NCBI RefSeq assembly: GCF_033304595.1
Contig: NZ_CP116341.1
Coordinates: 415,001 to 479,000, forward strand
Origin: Sporosarcina jeotgali
GTDB taxonomy: Bacteria > Bacillota > Bacilli > Bacillales_A > Planococcaceae
Reading direction: 5' to 3'
Length of the DNA stretch: 64,000 nt
Both the position numbers and the translations under genes were made by a program. The notes beneath the pieces were generated by a model. The model saw only the letters and a list, made by a program, of their open reading frames with translations. It made no database searches and was not told where the DNA came from. Shown here piece by piece: positions 1 through 7,756 of the stretch. Within the stretch, counting starts at the first letter, position 1, and every line of letters begins with the position of its first letter.

Positions 1-200
1 CAGATCATTTTTATAAAGAAGATGTTTTCTATGAATAGAACTTTTATTCTCAAAGAAAGTTTCTTGGTTTTTTTGCAGTATTTTGAATTTGAGGTATGCT
101 CAAATTGAAGGTGATTGGATTATCTAATTGAAAGGGGTGATGCGTAATGTATGTGCTAGCACCATAAGGAAGTATGGAATTATTACGAGGGAGTGATCAG

Positions 201-1049
201 GTGGAAAACAACATAATGGTTGATGAAGCATTAAATCTACTGGAATTGCAACTAGTACCAATGCCATTGAATGGTAAAAGACCACTCATAAAGAATTGGC
301 CAAATAGGTTTGTGAAATGCGGGATAAGTAAAGAAGATATCCTTCATGGGATTGAAGTTGGAAATCGTAAAGTGGTCACATACGCAAACAAAAACATCGG
401 AATTCTTACAGGAGCAATATCAAAATGTATTGTGGTTGATGTAGATGACATGATACTACTAGAAAGGTTAAGGGAGTACGGAGATCTACCAGAGACTTGG
501 ATGGTGAAAACTGGGAGAGGTATTCATATCTATTTTGATTACGACCCAGAAGTTGCTTCAATGAAATTGTGGGGTGGAATTGATATCTTATCAGATAAAA
601 AACAATGTGTAGCACCGCCATCCAAAAATACAAAAGGGGGATACTATGAGTGGATACTCTCCCCCAATTGTGTCAAGAAGGCAAAAATACCAGAGTGGTT
701 TAAAATGTTGTTGGCGCAACATAGAACTATCCTACCTTCCCCATCAGTATATCTGAATGACGAAAAGAATAATAGACAGAATGATAATGGCATCAATCTG
801 AGATCTATTCATTGGCTAGCGCATTTAACTAAACATACATCTAATATTAAGGGAAAGGAATGGGTAAGTTGCAGATGTCCTTTTCACGATGATCGAAATA
901 ACTCCTTTAGCTTTCACGTTCATACAGGCAGTTGGTCATGCTTTGCGGGTTGTGGAAAGGGAAATGGAATTCAGTTTCTGCAAAGGATTTATAATATTTC
1001 GAAAAGTGAAGTGTGGCAATTGTTAAAGGAGCAAAATCGTGATGGATGA
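201..1049 (+). CDS. Prim-Pol primase with DnaG-type zinc finger
   Basis: Probable primase/polymerase of a small mobile element, making primers for its own replication. The N-terminal half reads as the bifunctional primase-polymerase (Prim-Pol) domain: GKRPLIKNWP near the start, VVDVDD as the acidic metal-binding motif, TGRGIHIYF as the conserved glycine-histidine motif, and APPSKNTKGG further on. The C-terminal ~60 residues are a CHC2-like zinc finger (CRCPFHDDRNNSF, then CFAGCGKGNG). I favour the GTG at 201, 7 nt after GAGGGAG; an ATG at 174 is also in frame. It overlaps the next gene by 11 nt, so the two are probably co-translated. Family assignment rests on motifs. Confidence 0.8.
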   Translation: MENNIMVDEALNLLELQLVPMPLNGKRPLIKNWPNRFVKCGISKEDILHGIEVGNRKVVTYANKNIGILTGAISKCIVVDVDDMILLERLREYGDLPETWMVKTGRGIHIYFDYDPEVASMKLWGGIDILSDKKQCVAPPSKNTKGGYYEWILSPNCVKKAKIPEWFKMLLAQHRTILPSPSVYLNDEKNNRQNDNGINLRSIHWLAHLTKHTSNIKGKEWVSCRCPFHDDRNNSFSFHVHTGSWSCFAGCGKGNGIQFLQRIYNISKSEVWQLLKEQNRDG

Positions 1050-2547
1050 TAAGCTATTAAATAATGCTGAGGCAAATAAATCTAGTACGCAACTCACAAA
1101 AAAAGAACTTGTTCAACAAAGTTTTGAACAGAATGGACTTACTTTTGGTCAAGTCATGATTCAATTAGCATATTGCGCAGAAGAATTTTTTGTTACTGAG
1201 ACATCTGAAGTTTACGCCACAATTCCCATAAGAAATATCCATGAAAATCTTGCAGTGAAAAGTGCAATGTTTAAGAAGTGGTTACGTGCGGAATTCTTTG
1301 AGCTTATCGGTAAAGCACCTTCATCGGGTTTATTAACTGATGCGATTGACATGGTGGCTGCACGTGAAGAACTGACGTCTGAGAACATTAAAAACGTTGC
1401 TATTCGAATAGCGGAAAAGAGTGGAAAGCTTTATATTGACTTAGCTAATTCAAAAAGGCAAGTTGTTGAAATCGATACTAGTGGGTGGCGAGTGATTGAG
1501 AACAATCGTTGTCCTATCAAATTCATACGTCCTTCCAAACTATTGGAGATGCCAATGCCAGTTAGAAACGGAAGTATTGATGAGTTAAAACGCTTTGTTA
1601 ACGTTGAAGGACATGATTGGGTTCTGTTTGTATCCTTTATATTGACAGTATTGAGGTCAAAGGGGCCTTTTCCAATACTCGTTTTTCAAGGGATATCAGG
1701 TAATGGAAAGAGTACACACTCAAGGGTGATAAAAAGATTGGTAGATCCCCAAACTGTAGAGATTGCATCTCTATCTAGGAATGAGGATGACCTTTTAATC
1801 TTTTCAAAAGAAACGATTCTTCCAGTATTTGACAATGTGTCGAATATTAGTAACGAAGCGTCGGATAGTCTGTGTAAGCTTTCTACAGGCGCAGCGATAT
1901 CTACTCGTAGTTATTATACGAATGGTGAAGAATTTATAATGTCTAGTATGAGACCGGCAATTGTTAATGGTATTGATTATATTGCCCATCGTTCGGACTT
2001 CGCAAGTAGATCCATCATAATCAATTTACCTGTATTAGGAGGTAGAAGAAAAGATGAGAAAACTTTCTGGGAACAGTTTGACGAGGCAAAGCCAAGAATA
2101 TTTGGAGCATTTATAGACGTTTTATGCAAATCCATAACCGACCTACCGACAATTAAGATTGATAATCTACCACGCTTAGCTGACTTTGCATTGTTATCTG
2201 TAGCTGCGGAGAAGCACTTTGGATTTGAAGAAGGTGCGTTTATGAGGGCTTTTGAGAGTAATCATTCTGTAGCTGCAAAGGATGCTTTAGAAGGTAGCTT
2301 AATTGGGTTAGCGATAGAAAAATGTTTAATGACTCGTGAAATAATAGAAGGGACAGCGGATGAAGTTCTAACCTTACTAAAGACTTTTGTTTCACAAGAA
2401 GACTTTAAAGACAAAAATTGGGTCAAGGCAAATCATTTTAAAAATCTAATGGATCGTATGCAACCCACTCTTTTGAAAAATGGCATGACTTACGAGTACG
2501 TTCGAAAATCACACGGTAGAATCCATACGATATCGAAGATTCAGTAA
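1039..2547 (+). CDS. Phage/plasmid-type replicative helicase ATPase
   Basis: A 502-residue ATPase, probably the helicase partner of the upstream primase. Walker A is GISGNGKST (about residue 222) and a Walker B-like ILPVFDNV follows about 35 residues later. A sensor-like arginine region (HRSDFASRS) fits the primase-associated, D5/SF3-like helicases of phages and integrative elements. Translation can start at GTG 1039 or ATG 1042, both after AAAGGAG. It overlaps the primase stop, so the pair is an operon. The N-terminal ~180 residues have no motif I recognise. Helicase activity is inferred from fold and context only. Confidence 0.7.
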   Translation: MMDDKLLNNAEANKSSTQLTKKELVQQSFEQNGLTFGQVMIQLAYCAEEFFVTETSEVYATIPIRNIHENLAVKSAMFKKWLRAEFFELIGKAPSSGLLTDAIDMVAAREELTSENIKNVAIRIAEKSGKLYIDLANSKRQVVEIDTSGWRVIENNRCPIKFIRPSKLLEMPMPVRNGSIDELKRFVNVEGHDWVLFVSFILTVLRSKGPFPILVFQGISGNGKSTHSRVIKRLVDPQTVEIASLSRNEDDLLIFSKETILPVFDNVSNISNEASDSLCKLSTGAAISTRSYYTNGEEFIMSSMRPAIVNGIDYIAHRSDFASRSIIINLPVLGGRRKDEKTFWEQFDEAKPRIFGAFIDVLCKSITDLPTIKIDNLPRLADFALLSVAAEKHFGFEEGAFMRAFESNHSVAAKDALEGSLIGLAIEKCLMTREIIEGTADEVLTLLKTFVSQEDFKDKNWVKANHFKNLMDRMQPTLLKNGMTYEYVRKSHGRIHTISKIQ

Positions 2548-2613
2548 CCCCTTTTATTTATTAACGATACAAGCAATAATAATCACTGTTTTGTTAAATA
2601 GGGAGGAAATATT

Positions 2614-2925
2614 ATGCATATTAGAGAATGGAATACAATTTCGTTCATCTTTTCTGAACATCCTAAACTTAGAAAATATGCTTACTGTATAGACAAGCAT
2701 GCAGGAATTCTCAATACAATTGAACTCATTCGAGTTTCAAAATCTTGGTCAACTACAGAGAAATTCTTCCTAGATTTTGTATTACATCTATACAGTGCCA
2801 ATAACAAAATCGACTTAACCTTAATAGATAAGTTAGACGATAAGAACCGAAGATTGATTTTCAGGGCAATTAGTTATCGCTTTAATAACGGAATTGATCT
2901 GGATGAGATGGGGGAATTAGCATGA
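2614..2925 (+). CDS. Small hypothetical protein ahead of recombinase
   Basis: A 103-residue protein with no recognised motif, predicted soluble and mostly helical. It has a good ribosome site (GGGAGGAAAT) 8 nt before ATG. Its stop overlaps the start of the tyrosine recombinase by 4 nt, a coupling that suggests an accessory protein such as an excision or orientation factor. That role is inferred from position only. Confidence 0.6.
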   Translation: MHIREWNTISFIFSEHPKLRKYAYCIDKHAGILNTIELIRVSKSWSTTEKFFLDFVLHLYSANNKIDLTLIDKLDDKNRRLIFRAISYRFNNGIDLDEMGELA

Positions 2926-3785
2926 CTTATGAAGAGGTTTCAGAAGCCTATTTACAATCTATCAAGATCAGGGGCTTTAGTAAAGAAACCTGTAGAGGCT
3001 ATATGAGAGACTTAAAACAATTTGAAGTATTCATTATTGAACACTTTAATGGCTCTGTCTACATTGATGAAATTTCTATGAATGATGTTGAGAAGTATAT
3101 GCACTATTTGACGGAAGAAAGGAAGTTGAAACCTCGTAGTAGGAACAGGTACTTATCCAGTCTTAATTCCATGTTTACGTATGCACTCAAGAATGAGTGG
3201 GTCGAAAAAAATCCAGCGGCATTAATTGATGCAGCGAAAGTGATTGAACAGCAAAAAGATTCATTAAGCGAAGAAGAAATCGATCAGCTGTTAAAAGCTG
3301 TGGAAAAACCGATTTTAAGAATGGCGATATTGTTAATGGCCAAAACAGGTATGAGGATAAATGAGGTAGTTGAGTTGAAAACATCAGCAGTTGATTTGGA
3401 GTTAGATGTAATTCATGTGATTGAAGCAAAAGGAGGGAAGTATAGAAAATTACCTCTAGCAAAATCTCTGAAGCCGGAGATTATTGAGTATTTAGAAACT
3501 GTTAGAAAATCTGATTCAGAATATTTTTTTGCAACTACAAAAACAGGACGATTATCAGCGCAGTACGTCAATCTTACGATAAAGAAAACAGGCAAATTAA
3601 TCGGCATTGAAAAGAAAGTTACCAATCATACACTCCGACGAAGTTTTGCGACAAACCTATTGAAACGTGATGTTAATATAGTTGTCATTCAAAAACTACT
3701 AGGACATGCGAGCTTACGGACCACTAGCATATATTTAAACGTGATGACAGTTGACTTGCGCAATGCGGTTGACTTATTAGAGTAA
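2922..3785 (+). CDS. Tyrosine recombinase/integrase
   Basis: A 287-residue XerC/D-like site-specific recombinase. The N-terminal SAM-like core-binding domain spans about residues 1-95. The catalytic domain shows the first arginine in TGMRINEVVEL, the H-x-x-R box in NHTLRRSFAT, the second histidine in LLGHASLRTTS and the nucleophilic tyrosine in SIYLNV. All catalytic residues are present, so the gene looks functional. Its length equals that of XerC/D, but its setting between element-specific genes suggests element integration rather than dimer resolution. It is the first of three related recombinases in this window. Confidence 0.88.
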   Translation: MTYEEVSEAYLQSIKIRGFSKETCRGYMRDLKQFEVFIIEHFNGSVYIDEISMNDVEKYMHYLTEERKLKPRSRNRYLSSLNSMFTYALKNEWVEKNPAALIDAAKVIEQQKDSLSEEEIDQLLKAVEKPILRMAILLMAKTGMRINEVVELKTSAVDLELDVIHVIEAKGGKYRKLPLAKSLKPEIIEYLETVRKSDSEYFFATTKTGRLSAQYVNLTIKKTGKLIGIEKKVTNHTLRRSFATNLLKRDVNIVVIQKLLGHASLRTTSIYLNVMTVDLRNAVDLLE

Positions 3786-3800
3786 AGGGAGGAAAAAACA

Positions 3801-4439
3801 ATGGTTTCTGAATTACATGATGTAGATCGAGCCACAGAGATTCTACTATTGCTAAAACAAGGTAGCACACGTGAAGATTTAGCGAGTAAATATGGTCATA
3901 GTGATTACCGATCGGTAGATGCGTACATGCGACGTAAAAACTATACTTGGTCCCCTGAAATGAAAACGTATATACAAAAAGAAGGTATTATATCAAGTTC
4001 AGAGGTTCATGAAGTTCATACAGGAAAGGCATTACAAATTTTAGATCTATTTAGCCAAGGGTTAGACGCAAAATCTATTGCAACAAAGTTATTCTTTACT
4101 GATCATAGATCCTTAGCAGATTACATGAAACAGAAGGGATACAAATGGAGCCTAGAAGAACGAAATTATGAGAAGATTAGTGGCTTACAAACAAATGATG
4201 TAGAAGATTTTAAGACTATTACAGCTTCGGAAATTGTCGAGCAAATACCAAGATATCTGATTCCTGGCATACCGCAGGGGAAGAACATTCACATGAGTCA
4301 TTTGTTAAATAGCTTAATAGTTGAGTTTTCTAGAGAGAAAAATATAAAGCAACGTGAAATCTTCGAAACTGCAATTATCGATTTTTTACAAAAATATGGA
4401 TATGTACATGAAATCAAAGCGCTATTTAAAAGTAAGTGA
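3801..4439 (+). CDS. Recombinase-associated protein with two HTH-like repeats
   Basis: A 212-residue protein of unknown function. It contains two tandem ~45-residue repeats of the pattern A-x-x-IL-x-L-x-x-QG ... RS(V/L)xxYM(R/K)xKxYxWSxE, starting near residues 10 and 78. These look like helix-turn-helix units. The C-terminal ~50 residues (SHLLNSLIVEF ... AIIDFLQKYGY) form a separate helical block. A degraded relative of that C-terminal block lies at 19271-19595, so this is a recurring partner of recombinase genes here. Start ATG follows GGGAGGAAAA. A DNA-binding accessory role is inferred. Confidence 0.6.
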   Translation: MVSELHDVDRATEILLLLKQGSTREDLASKYGHSDYRSVDAYMRRKNYTWSPEMKTYIQKEGIISSSEVHEVHTGKALQILDLFSQGLDAKSIATKLFFTDHRSLADYMKQKGYKWSLEERNYEKISGLQTNDVEDFKTITASEIVEQIPRYLIPGIPQGKNIHMSHLLNSLIVEFSREKNIKQREIFETAIIDFLQKYGYVHEIKALFKSK

Positions 4440-4464
4440 GACTTTAGTGTTCTTAGAATAGCCC

Positions 4465-4510
4465 TTCTCGGAACAATCCTAATTAAAATCCCTGTAGATT
4501 GTTCCGAGAA
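4465..4510. promoter_or_regulatory. 14-bp perfect inverted repeat before second recombinase gene
   Basis: TTCTCGGAACAATC (4465-4478) is repeated as its exact reverse complement at 4497-4510, with an 18-nt spacer. A third half-motif, CCGAGAAC, lies at about 4538-4545. No T-run follows, so it is not a standard terminator. The geometry fits two inverted protein-binding sites, for example a recombinase core site or a repressor operator. Which one is unknown. Confidence 0.6.
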
Positions 4511-4548
4511 CAGGGTTGCGATTAAATTTAGTAGTACCGAGAACGATA

Positions 4549-5457
4549 ATGGGGGAAGTGAAGAATTTGGATCTTGTAAATTCATTCTCGAATTATTTAA
4601 CTGAGGAAGCAAAAGACAAGAAGACGGTTAGCGTCTATAAGCATATTGCATTTGAGTTTTGTGAATGGTTAGGTAGCGAAGATAAAGTTTTGTCGGCAAA
4701 GCCAATTACTATTAAGGATTATATAACGCATCTACGACATGAGAAGATGTTAAGTGCAGTAACGGTAAATAAATACATTGCTGCATTGAAATCTTTATAC
4801 ATTTACGTTGAAGACTCGGGACGCTTAAAGCTCAATCCAATGATCCGCATCAAACGGATTGCTGTATCAGAAAACTTTAGTGAAGACAACAAGTGGCTCT
4901 CGTATAAAGAGCAGGATCGTTTTCTAGCTTTTGCTGAACTTGAACCAAATGAATGGTTGCGTATTCGTAATGCTGCCATTATAGATTTGATGTTGTATAC
5001 AGGCTTACGGGTTCAGGAGGTATCTGATTTAATCATGGAAGATATATCTCCTGAAGGAAAGAATATAAGAATAATCATTCGAGATGGAAAGAAAGCAAAG
5101 TATGCCGTAGTAAAGCTAGTCCATAAGCATGCTAATAATTTAAAAAAGTGGATGAAGCTTAGAAAGCAATCCTCAAAGCAAATCCACATAGATTCAGTTT
5201 ACCTTTTTGTATCAGAGCGTTCCGATAAGTTAAACGTGAGAAGTATACACAAATTCATACAGAAGTACGGAATGCTAGCAGGAATGGAATCAGTTTCTCC
5301 ACATCGTTTTCGACATAGTTTTTGCAAAAACCTTGCAAGGCAAGGAACCCCGATAGAAATCATTCGACGATTAGCAAGACATGAAAAAATAGAAACAACT
5401 GCTATTTATATTGATCCGTCAGGAGAAGAGTTGATTGTAGCGCTAAATAAAATGTGA
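4549..5457 (+). CDS. Tyrosine recombinase/integrase
   Basis: Second tyrosine recombinase of the module, about 300 residues. Catalytic signatures are visible: TGLRVQEVSDL (first arginine), SPHRFRHSFC (H-x-x-R-H box), RLARHEKIETT (second histidine) and AIYID (tyrosine). The start is uncertain. TTG 4516 is the first in-frame codon, ATG 4549 has a poor ribosome site, and TTG 4567 sits about 10 nt after GGGGGAAG and aligns best with the recombinase at 12709. It lies directly downstream of the 14-bp inverted repeat. Compared with the first recombinase it is closer to the 12709 protein. Confidence 0.85.
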   Translation: MGEVKNLDLVNSFSNYLTEEAKDKKTVSVYKHIAFEFCEWLGSEDKVLSAKPITIKDYITHLRHEKMLSAVTVNKYIAALKSLYIYVEDSGRLKLNPMIRIKRIAVSENFSEDNKWLSYKEQDRFLAFAELEPNEWLRIRNAAIIDLMLYTGLRVQEVSDLIMEDISPEGKNIRIIIRDGKKAKYAVVKLVHKHANNLKKWMKLRKQSSKQIHIDSVYLFVSERSDKLNVRSIHKFIQKYGMLAGMESVSPHRFRHSFCKNLARQGTPIEIIRRLARHEKIETTAIYIDPSGEELIVALNKM

Positions 5458-5481
5458 ATAAAATTAAGGAGAATAGAAGAT

Positions 5482-6387
5482 TTGAATATTCGGATGACCG
5501 TTGCTAATTCCCGAGGTGTAATAATGAGTTTAGATGAATTAGACAATAATCAGGATTTGAAAGACACATTAAGTTGCGTTGATTGTCAAAATAAAATTTC
5601 ATATGTCTCGGCATCTATTAAAAACAGTAGACGATCTCATTTAAGAGCAACTTGGAATCATAAAGCGGATTGCAAATTCAATGGGATTGGACTGTTTCGA
5701 CAACTATGTAAAGATTCAGATGGAGCATTCACTGAGATCGGTGAAGGCAAGTTCCTATTTCAGATTGATTTAAATAACAAAGAACGTAGAGGAATGTCTA
5801 TTTCAAATAGACAAGCTGAAAATAAACCCACTTCTCTTTTAAGTAATCAGAATCTAGAAAATCGATTCACATCCTATATTAGGACGCTTAAACGCATTGT
5901 CGAAATAAAAAAGATGCTGGAAGAAAGTGACGAGAATGACGTTCGTGACAGTCAAATACGTAATTTAATAACTCTTCAAATCAATGGACAAAAGGTGAAT
6001 TGGAGTCAATTTTATTATGAAGAAGAAACTGGGCAATTAAAAAAGTGTTTTAATTATGGACAAAAGGATACGAATAAAATCGTTTGTATAGAAGGGATGT
6101 ATTCTATTCGTAAAGTACATGATACCTTATACGTTCTGACGCTCAAGAAACCATTTGAAAGAGATAGAAACGAACACGGACATAAAGAAATCCTAAGTGT
6201 AAGTTTTCAAATTCGTCAAAAGGAAATCGCAGAGAACTTTCAAAAATCTATAGATGCAGGTATGAATAAGGCAACGGTGTTATCGGTAGTGAATTGCTCT
6301 AAATCAGCTGTTAAAAACGATGATTATCTGTATTTAGATATAAGAGGCGACATTATAAGCGGAAAACAAATTTATTTCCATAAGTAA
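5482..6387 (+). CDS. Hypothetical protein with Cys/His zinc-binding-like N terminus
   Basis: A 301-residue protein of unknown function. Near residue 31 it has CVDCQNK ... SHLRATWNHKADCKF, a pattern of two cysteines, a histidine and another cysteine that resembles the N-terminal zinc-binding segment of CoiA-like and related proteins. The rest is charged with no clear motif. The start is TTG 5482 (AAGGAG about 11 nt upstream) or ATG 5494. It is the last gene before a terminator, so it probably belongs to the same element as the recombinases. Confidence 0.55.
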   Translation: MNIRMTVANSRGVIMSLDELDNNQDLKDTLSCVDCQNKISYVSASIKNSRRSHLRATWNHKADCKFNGIGLFRQLCKDSDGAFTEIGEGKFLFQIDLNNKERRGMSISNRQAENKPTSLLSNQNLENRFTSYIRTLKRIVEIKKMLEESDENDVRDSQIRNLITLQINGQKVNWSQFYYEEETGQLKKCFNYGQKDTNKIVCIEGMYSIRKVHDTLYVLTLKKPFERDRNEHGHKEILSVSFQIRQKEIAENFQKSIDAGMNKATVLSVVNCSKSAVKNDDYLYLDIRGDIISGKQIYFHK

Positions 6388-6392
6388 AATCT

Positions 6393-6430
6393 AAAGGCCC
6401 CAGGTTGATCATTCAAACTGGAGCCTTTTG
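6393..6430 (+). terminator. Rho-independent terminator
   Basis: AAAGGC...GCCTTT stem with inner pairs CCAG/CTGG and TTGA/TCAA, followed by TTTTG. It closes the recombinase module. Confidence 0.75.
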
Positions 6431-6659
6431 TGTATCTTTGATTACTTATTTGAGCTTTAGGATAATTGATGTGCGAAGCTGCGTGAAGAAAACGCATCTC
6501 GTTCTTTAATGTCGAGCTTTAACAGCGTTAGAAAATTATGCGAAGTAGCATCAGTAAGATATATAGTTCTGTATTACGTTAGTGCAATAAAATTTGGAAG
6601 TTACGTATGATGGTGCAGAAAAGGTAATATTCTGAGCGCAAAAGAGAATCATTTCAATT

Positions 6660-7421
6660 TTAATGATTATTACTATCTGGATTACTGTCATATAAATTCA
6701 TCTCATTCCAGGAGTTTTCCTTTTCATTCCAATAATCTTTGGCTAATTGCATATATCTAACAACGTCTTTAGGAACTAGTAATGGTCTTTCACCTTCAAG
6801 AATTAGTCTATCGACAAAATCCTTATTACTGAGAAAATAGATTTTTTTACAATAATCATAGATGTTATCAAATGTATTTAGAAAGTCTATTAGTGGTTGC
6901 TTATTGTATCTAGAATTACTGAGTATTAATTCGTCTTTTTTAGTATAATATTGATTTAGATGATAAACAAAAGTATCTAATCTATCAAATGGTTTAATAC
7001 CTTTAAAACTGTTCATTCCGCCTGTTGCTGGCATGATTGAGAAGTTCAGAAGTGTGTGATGTCTTCTAGAACAATAATTTAAAAGCTCGTTGCTTTCTCC
7101 TAATATTTTTTTGAATTTAGATACTTTTTTCTCGTTAAAGTTAAAATCACAATCTCCACCTAAAGTGAATTTTGACCACTTTCTCTCTTCGTTGAAAGAG
7201 GAACTATCTATTTTGATACGTACTAAAAGTCTAGTATACGTAATATTCTCATGTTTGAACCTACGTAGTCGTATATTATTTAAATCGAATTTAGCTATTA
7301 ACGGCCACTGTTTTGTATCGTATACCTTTTTGTAATGTTCCCATGCGAGGGGCGATGAATCAACATCATAATTGACATCATTTTGTTCTTCGTAAATCAG
7401 TGAATCCAATTGACATGCCAT
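6660..7421 (-). CDS. Hypothetical protein
   Basis: A 253-residue, Asn/Lys-rich, soluble protein I do not recognise. No membrane segment or known catalytic motif is visible. The base composition is more AT-rich than the neighbouring operons, which suggests horizontal origin. Its upstream region (7440-7735) contains the palindrome cluster described separately, so its transcription may be controlled there. Confidence 0.55.
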   Translation of the reverse strand: MACQLDSLIYEEQNDVNYDVDSSPLAWEHYKKVYDTKQWPLIAKFDLNNIRLRRFKHENITYTRLLVRIKIDSSSFNEERKWSKFTLGGDCDFNFNEKKVSKFKKILGESNELLNYCSRRHHTLLNFSIMPATGGMNSFKGIKPFDRLDTFVYHLNQYYTKKDELILSNSRYNKQPLIDFLNTFDNIYDYCKKIYFLSNKDFVDRLILEGERPLLVPKDVVRYMQLAKDYWNEKENSWNEMNLYDSNPDSNNH

Positions 7422-7563
7422 AATTCTGAAAACACTCCTTTATACTATACGGAATAATACAGAAAAATAAATGAAAATCAAAGAACTGCTTATGATTATA
7501 GAAAGTGACTATAATGACGGTGGAATTGGAAAGGAAATTATATCGAGTATTTATTATTTAGGA

Positions 7564-7733
7564 AAAGGACAATTAAAGGACCATTAATTGTCCTTTAATT
7601 GTCCTTTAAAAAAGAGTAGAAACACTGTTATATCAGCGTTTTAAGAAATTCATTATAAAGTTTAGTCCCATTACAGGACAATTAATTGTCCCAAACTGTC
7701 ATTAAAGGTCCGAAATGGACCATTAATTGTTCC
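7564..7733. repeat. Cluster of GGACNATTAATTGTCC palindromes
   Basis: Three near-identical 16-17-bp palindromes occur at 7578-7593, 7676-7691 (perfect: GGACAATTAATTGTCC) and 7717-7733. The first is nested in a perfect 18-bp inverted repeat (7564-7581 and 7590-7607). A smaller GGTCC/GGACC hairpin is at 7707-7720. They lie between the stop of the AlbA_2-type regulator and the start of the 6660-7421 gene, both on the minus strand. They could be operators; the long hairpin may also end transcription. Confidence 0.7.
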
Positions 7734-7756
7734 GTTCTATATATGAAATTTGAAAA

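Noticed and set aside
1..173. Possible promoter or origin at the window start
   Set aside because: AT-rich and upstream of the primase, but I found no convincing iterons or promoter boxes.
2922..3785. Chromosomal XerC/XerD
   Set aside because: The recombinase is the right size, but the neighbours are element genes, not the usual codY/hslVU or similar setting.
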